DNA from: Phaffia rhodozyma
Lineage: Eukaryota > Basidiomycota > Tremellomycetes > Cystofilobasidiales > Mrakiaceae
Direction: 5' to 3'
NCBI GenBank assembly: GCA_014706385.1
Contig: JACGZH010000001.1
Location: forward strand, 186,001 to 250,000
DNA: 64,000 nt
The notes below the pieces were generated by a model. That model saw only the letters and a list, made by a program, of their open reading frames with translations. It did no database searches and was not told where the DNA came from. This document shows positions 59,901 through 64,000 of the stretch, one piece after another. A program made the translations under genes and the position numbers. The first letter of the stretch is position 1, and the number at the start of each line of letters is the position of its first letter.

Positions 59901-62900
59901 TCATCAAGGAACCATCTCTCAATTCCGGGAGTTAGTCATGGAGCTTCAAGCGTAAGTGCTCCTATCCGTTTGCTAGTCCGCGCAGGTCTTTCTGCTTGGA
60001 ACACGTCGTCAGATAGCAGAGTTGTTGATCTCGTCTTGGCGGTTGCTTCTTTATTTGATGTCGAAACTGAAACCGGCGAGAGTAGTGAGCTTGAGCATCT
60101 ACGAGAACGACAGGTTTCTCAGCAATCATCAACCGAGAACATGACTTCTCATTCCCAATCAGTCCTCAATCAGAACCTCAAGTTACAGTCAACTGTGGCC
60201 AAAGCACAGTCGAAAGCCATTGATCTTGACCTGCTGAAATTTCAAAATGCTCAGGCATCAGAGCATATCTCTATCCTTCAGGTATGTTGCGAATTCCTTG
60301 TCGGTTCTATGCCCGCACGACTGATCCGACTTTCATCATCTATAGGCCTACCTTCCAAAGCCCTACTTCGAGCTTGATGCAGATGCTACTAATTGCGTCC
60401 TCTTCTTCGATCGGCTCGCTCAGAAGACCCTTCTGATGAACTCTATCATTGGCCAAAACCAAAATCTGCCAGAAGACCTCTATGTGGCTTCATCCGACAC
60501 TCTGGTTATCACCTGCGAGGTCAGTCATCCCCCTTCTTTCTATGTATGGTCTCGAATAGTATTCTTACCGTGTCAAATGCGTTCCCGTTTCTAACATCAA
60601 TCATCTGGTTATATTTTCTGGGGAAAAGATGCGAGGTAAATTATCACACTTCAGTCTACTCAACAGACGGTTCGCTGCTATTCTTAAACGATGCTCTCCA
60701 GAGCTCTATGTCAAGATTTGTGGAGTCTACCACGAGCTCTCTGGAATTGAGAAACGAATGGATGGATACATTGAACTTCTTCGAAAGGACGAGTTCAAGG
60801 ATACGGACTGCATGGGTGATCTTATCAAGTCAGTCTTTGTTCTTACTAGATAGAAACAATGCCTCCACCAGGACCTAAACGCGAACCCTCGAATGTATCG
60901 TTTTGCACGTACAATCGCTTGACAAAACAGGCATATCGCTCAGTATGAACATCTAGAAGAGGCTTACTTTAATCAGTCGGACCTCGATCTTGGAGAACGC
61001 GAGCTGGATATGGTTCTTGGTTTCGACTACGATCTTGACAATTTTTTGGCCGCTGTCGGATTTGCCAAGCACGCTATCGTCACTGCCGCTCAAGATTCCG
61101 AGATTCATATTGAAACGGGTGCTACTAGCTTAAATGAGGTCATCTATGCTCCCATCGATCACCTCTTTGAGTTAGTAAAGTCTGTTAAATTGGCTTCCAA
61201 GTAAGTTGCTGTTTAATCTGACTCAGACACGAGCAAAAGATGACATACTGATAGGACCGACGATCACTCCTTAGGAAATTGGTAAAACGAGTCGAAGACC
61301 TTGTTCAAAGCTCGTCTGCGTTACAGCCTACACTCTTACCCCATCTCAACTCTCTGGTTACTCGAGTCTCAAATGCTGTTGATTTTGCCATCCAAGTCCG
61401 CCCACTCTAATCCTTTTGACGGCGCCTGAAGCAGAATCAGCACTAATAGATCAAACTTTTACTTTGTCTAGCTCGCTCAACAGATCAAAGGTCACGTGGA
61501 AGAGATCAAATCATCTAAATCGACTCTTCAACTGTCGACGTTTGTCTCATTACTCCGAGACATGACTCTCAACGTGACAGGTGAAGTAGGTCAACCATGG
61601 GACGTCATTGCTGGCTTGATCGCCAACCTTGGACAAGAAGCGGCTGCCATCTTGCCTACGTTGATGGAGCAGGAGAATGCCATCAAGAGTAAGTCCATCA
61701 AATATTGCGCACATCAAGAATCCTCTCGACTGACAGTTTTTCTCTTTGGATTTAAAAAAAAGTCTCGAGTAGCGCACCTTGGTTAGTCCGAGCTGAGAAG
61801 ATGGCCGCTCAGGCGATGATCAACACAGATTCCGAGCAGAAGTGTGTCCGCCTCAACGAAGAGGTTCAAGAACTATCGAGAGAGATCAAGAAACGAGTCA
61901 GTCTCTCTATTCTCCTTCTCGAATTCAGTCTATTTTCTTGGTCGAACTGAAATCCCTTCGATAATTTCATTTGAATCTTTCATCTATCATCTATAGGAGC
62001 GTTTGAGTCAGGAAACCGACGTCAAGGTCCAGGTTTTGGAGCGAAAGGTCGAGACAGCCAAACAACAGGTCTGTCTCATAAAACCGGCTGCCTAGATTTC
62101 ATGGGTATCCAGCATACTGACTCGAGATGTTCTGTTTCCTTCTTTCACGAATAGGCCGAAACGATCGAGGGATTAGAGATAGATCTAGGGAAAGTCAAGA
62201 AGCATGAAAGGGCATTAGAAGATGCAATCGAACTCATGCAGGCTGAGCTAGATAAGGCAGAGGCGGATGTTACAAAGCTGAAGCAGACCCAAGTGCAAGC
62301 TGTTCATGGAGGTACGCGTTCCATTTCTTTCTGCTTTCTCTTCATAGTACAAGGCAAGAAACCGAAAGTTGTGTTTGTCTTTTTTTGATTCTTGGGGAAA
62401 TGAACGTGTAGAAGAATCGACGATGAAAGGAACAGGAGTAGGACAAGGAGAGATGACGACTGTCGAGGGAAATTTGGAAACACACTACCTCATCGACCAG
62501 GTTCGTTTCATCGCTCCTCTTTTCTTTGCCATCCCCTTCTTTTTGCATTGAACTTACACTCTTGATTTTTATCTTTCTGTTGGCTCACTTCTCTTCTTCA
62601 TCACAAAATCTTTTGTAATACACCAAGATCGAATCCTTACGGACCACTGTTCGATACATCCGTCAAGAAAACAGTTTCTTGAAATCTCAAACTCTGCTCA
62701 AGACTTTACGGACTCTACCTTCCCTTCCTTCCCTTCCTTCCCTCCACCCTCGATCACACCTTCAAACACTCGACAATCCAACGATAGAACCCATCGTAGA
62801 AGGTATTACCTCGACCTCCGCTTCTGCCGATACTCCCACCAATAAATTCACTCCAGATGACTCGGTGTTGACGACCGAGTCGATCAGATCACTCCGAGCA

Positions 62901-63338
62901 GAGAGCAAGACGCTCTTAAAGGCGATCACGTCACTCTCCACCAATTCACTCGTTGTCGATCTTACTGCGACTCGAGCTCAAGGCCGATGTCGGATCGGCG
63001 TCTCCACCCCTACCGCTCCCACTGCTGCAACGAGCGCTGTCGAGGCCGAGATCGAGACTACGAATGAGGGCAGTGCAGGGAAGAAAGATCGGGACACTGA
63101 ACCACGAGCGCATGCCGTATCGACCGTGCCATCTGCGACGACCGACGAGCTCACCGCTAGTTCTAGTCCCGGTGTCAGTCCTCGACCAGGCCTCAATCCA
63201 CCTGTATTCTTGATGGGCAAAGGTGTAAGGTCGGAACGAGAGAGGGAATCAAAGAGGAGAGAGACTGATCGGCTGGCGGATCGGTTGATTGGTTTGAGGG
63301 ATAAAGTGAGGTCCATGAGGGTCGTTGATGTGATGTGA
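56935..63338 (+). CDS. NIP100: Dynactin large subunit p150-Glued
   Basis: Microtubule- and dynein-binding subunit of dynactin, used in nuclear migration and retrograde transport. Model join(56935..57092,57224..57341,57464..58526,58607..58870,58977..59085,59195..59277,59380..59516,59629..59740,59834..59951,60086..60281,60346..60519,60629..60828,60931..61200,61275..61395,61472..61688,61763..61896,61997..62068,62155..62311,62412..62500,62628..63338) gives 1500 aa. The N-terminal CAP-Gly domain ([35 protein letters not shown]) keeps the GKNDG motif. A Ser-rich basic region follows, then coiled coil 1 ([38 protein letters not shown]), the dynactin domain ([40 protein letters not shown]), and a second coiled coil. 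The intron acceptors before exons 3, 7 and 10 are the least certain. Confidence 0.93.
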
Positions 63339-63756
63339 TATGGACTCTCTTCTCTCGTTTCGTTCTGGCTTTTCTCCTCATCACTCCGAGAATCTCTAGC
63401 AGAGCAGGCAGAAGTGATGTAAAAAGAAATCTTGAAAGAGACGGTTTCCTGCGCTTCTTTCAAATGCCATCTGATCTTTTCAATACAAACAGATCGAACG
63501 GATGGAAAGAAGATGGAAGTAATGAACAAAAGGGGCAGGAAAGTAAACAAAAGGAGAAGAAAAGACTACAACGTCACGTTCAAGGGGGAAGTGAAGAACA
63601 AGTTACACACACATTGAAAATGCCTAACAACAAATGAAGAAGGAGCAGAAAAACAGATAGAGAACATACAAGGCAAGATAAAAAAGAAAAGAAAGGTAAA
63701 AGAACAATGTGATAGTGGAAAAAAGAAACGGATAACAAGGAAAAAACACCTGTGGG
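63339..63756. other. Convergent intergenic region
   Basis: These 418 purine-rich nt lie between the dynactin stop and the complex I gene stop, presumably both 3' untranslated regions. No gene is seen. Confidence 0.45.
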
Positions 63757-63935
63757 TTACCGATCAACCTCACCAAAGACAAGGTCCATCGTTCCGATCA
63801 ACGCGACCACGTCTGGCAGATAAGAGTGCCTCGACATAAAGTCGAGACCTGCGAGATGAGCAAAACCAGGTGCTCTAATCTTGCATCTGTATGGCTTGTT
63901 CGATCCGTCCGAGACAAGGTAAACGGCCATCTCGC
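63757..63935 (-). CDS. NADH:ubiquinone oxidoreductase 49-kDa subunit, last exon (partial)
   Basis: Core complex I subunit (NDUFS2/Nqo4/NUO-49 family) that helps form the quinone-binding site at the membrane arm interface. Only the last exon is in the window. It begins after a TTCTTCTAG acceptor and encodes [40 protein letters not shown] and [19 protein letters not shown], then a stop at 63757-63759. This is the near-invariant C-terminus of the family, ending in the conserved GEVDR. The upstream exons lie beyond position 64000. A conventional complex I implies respiration without reliance on alternative dehydrogenases only. Confidence 0.95.
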
Positions 63936-64000
63936 CTAGAAGAAAGAGGGCGTGTACGTGCAAGTTAGATCAATAAGAAGGACGAATGAGGAAAGAGAAA

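Noticed and set aside
1..64000. tRNA, rRNA, transposon or CRISPR content
   Set aside because: I saw no T-loop plus anticodon-arm pattern, no long terminal or inverted repeats with a transposase, and no spaced direct repeats. A covariance-model search would be needed to exclude small RNAs fully.

Overview
The window is nuclear DNA from a fungus, most likely a basidiomycete. Genes carry many short spliceosomal introns (mostly 50-150 nt, GT-AG), intergenic gaps are small, and the proteome is fungal-eukaryotic (CCT3, SPT16, PRP22, COX10, COX12, dynactin, complex I). Intron density, composition slightly on the AT side and CT-rich leaders would suit a Tremellomycete such as the Cystofilobasidiales (Phaffia/Mrakia relatives). 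That placement is inference; only phylogeny could fix it. All exon maps were built by hand from splice signals, reading frame and family similarity, and every model given closes in frame.

Layout, left to right: the 3' end of an unknown gene (+); a Yat2-like carnitine acetyltransferase (+); an SH3-TBC protein (-); an orphan single-pass membrane protein (-); CCT3 (+); methionine sulfoxide reductase A (-); COX10 (-) and COX12 (-) side by side; an F-box-like protein (-); HIS6 (+); the FACT subunit SPT16 (+); the DEAH helicase PRP22 (-); a secreted FAS1-domain protein (-); a very large DUF1765 protein (+); adenosine kinase (-); a divergent Rab GTPase (-); the DHHC palmitoyltransferase PFA4 (+); a CBM21 protein phosphatase-1 targeting subunit (+); dynactin p150-Glued (+); and the last exon of the complex I 49-kDa subunit (-). 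There is no operon, CRISPR array, transposon or tRNA that I can see. Most genes are unrelated housekeeping functions; the adjacent COX10/COX12 pair is the only obvious functional neighbourhood.

The striking feature is gene architecture. Conserved short proteins are split by exons only a few nucleotides long. COX12 needs consecutive exons of 20, 16, 12 and 8 nt. MsrA needs exons of 5, 18 and 26 nt, the Rab gene 9 and 16 nt, the carnitine acetyltransferase 10 nt, and the membrane protein 14 nt. Each microexon is bounded by good donor and acceptor signals and restores the family consensus across the junction. A non-canonical donor, GTTCGT, recurs in at least sixteen introns, and one intron appears to be GC-AG.

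Two regulatory proteins look catalytically altered. The TBC domain lacks both finger residues (Arg to Thr, Gln to Ser). The Rab lacks the switch-II glutamine (Ser, followed by Pro) and has a long insertion between the switches. Other oddities are a trinucleotide repeat that forms the pyrimidine tract of the last PFA4 intron, and a sharply GC-rich patch inside the CBM21 gene.
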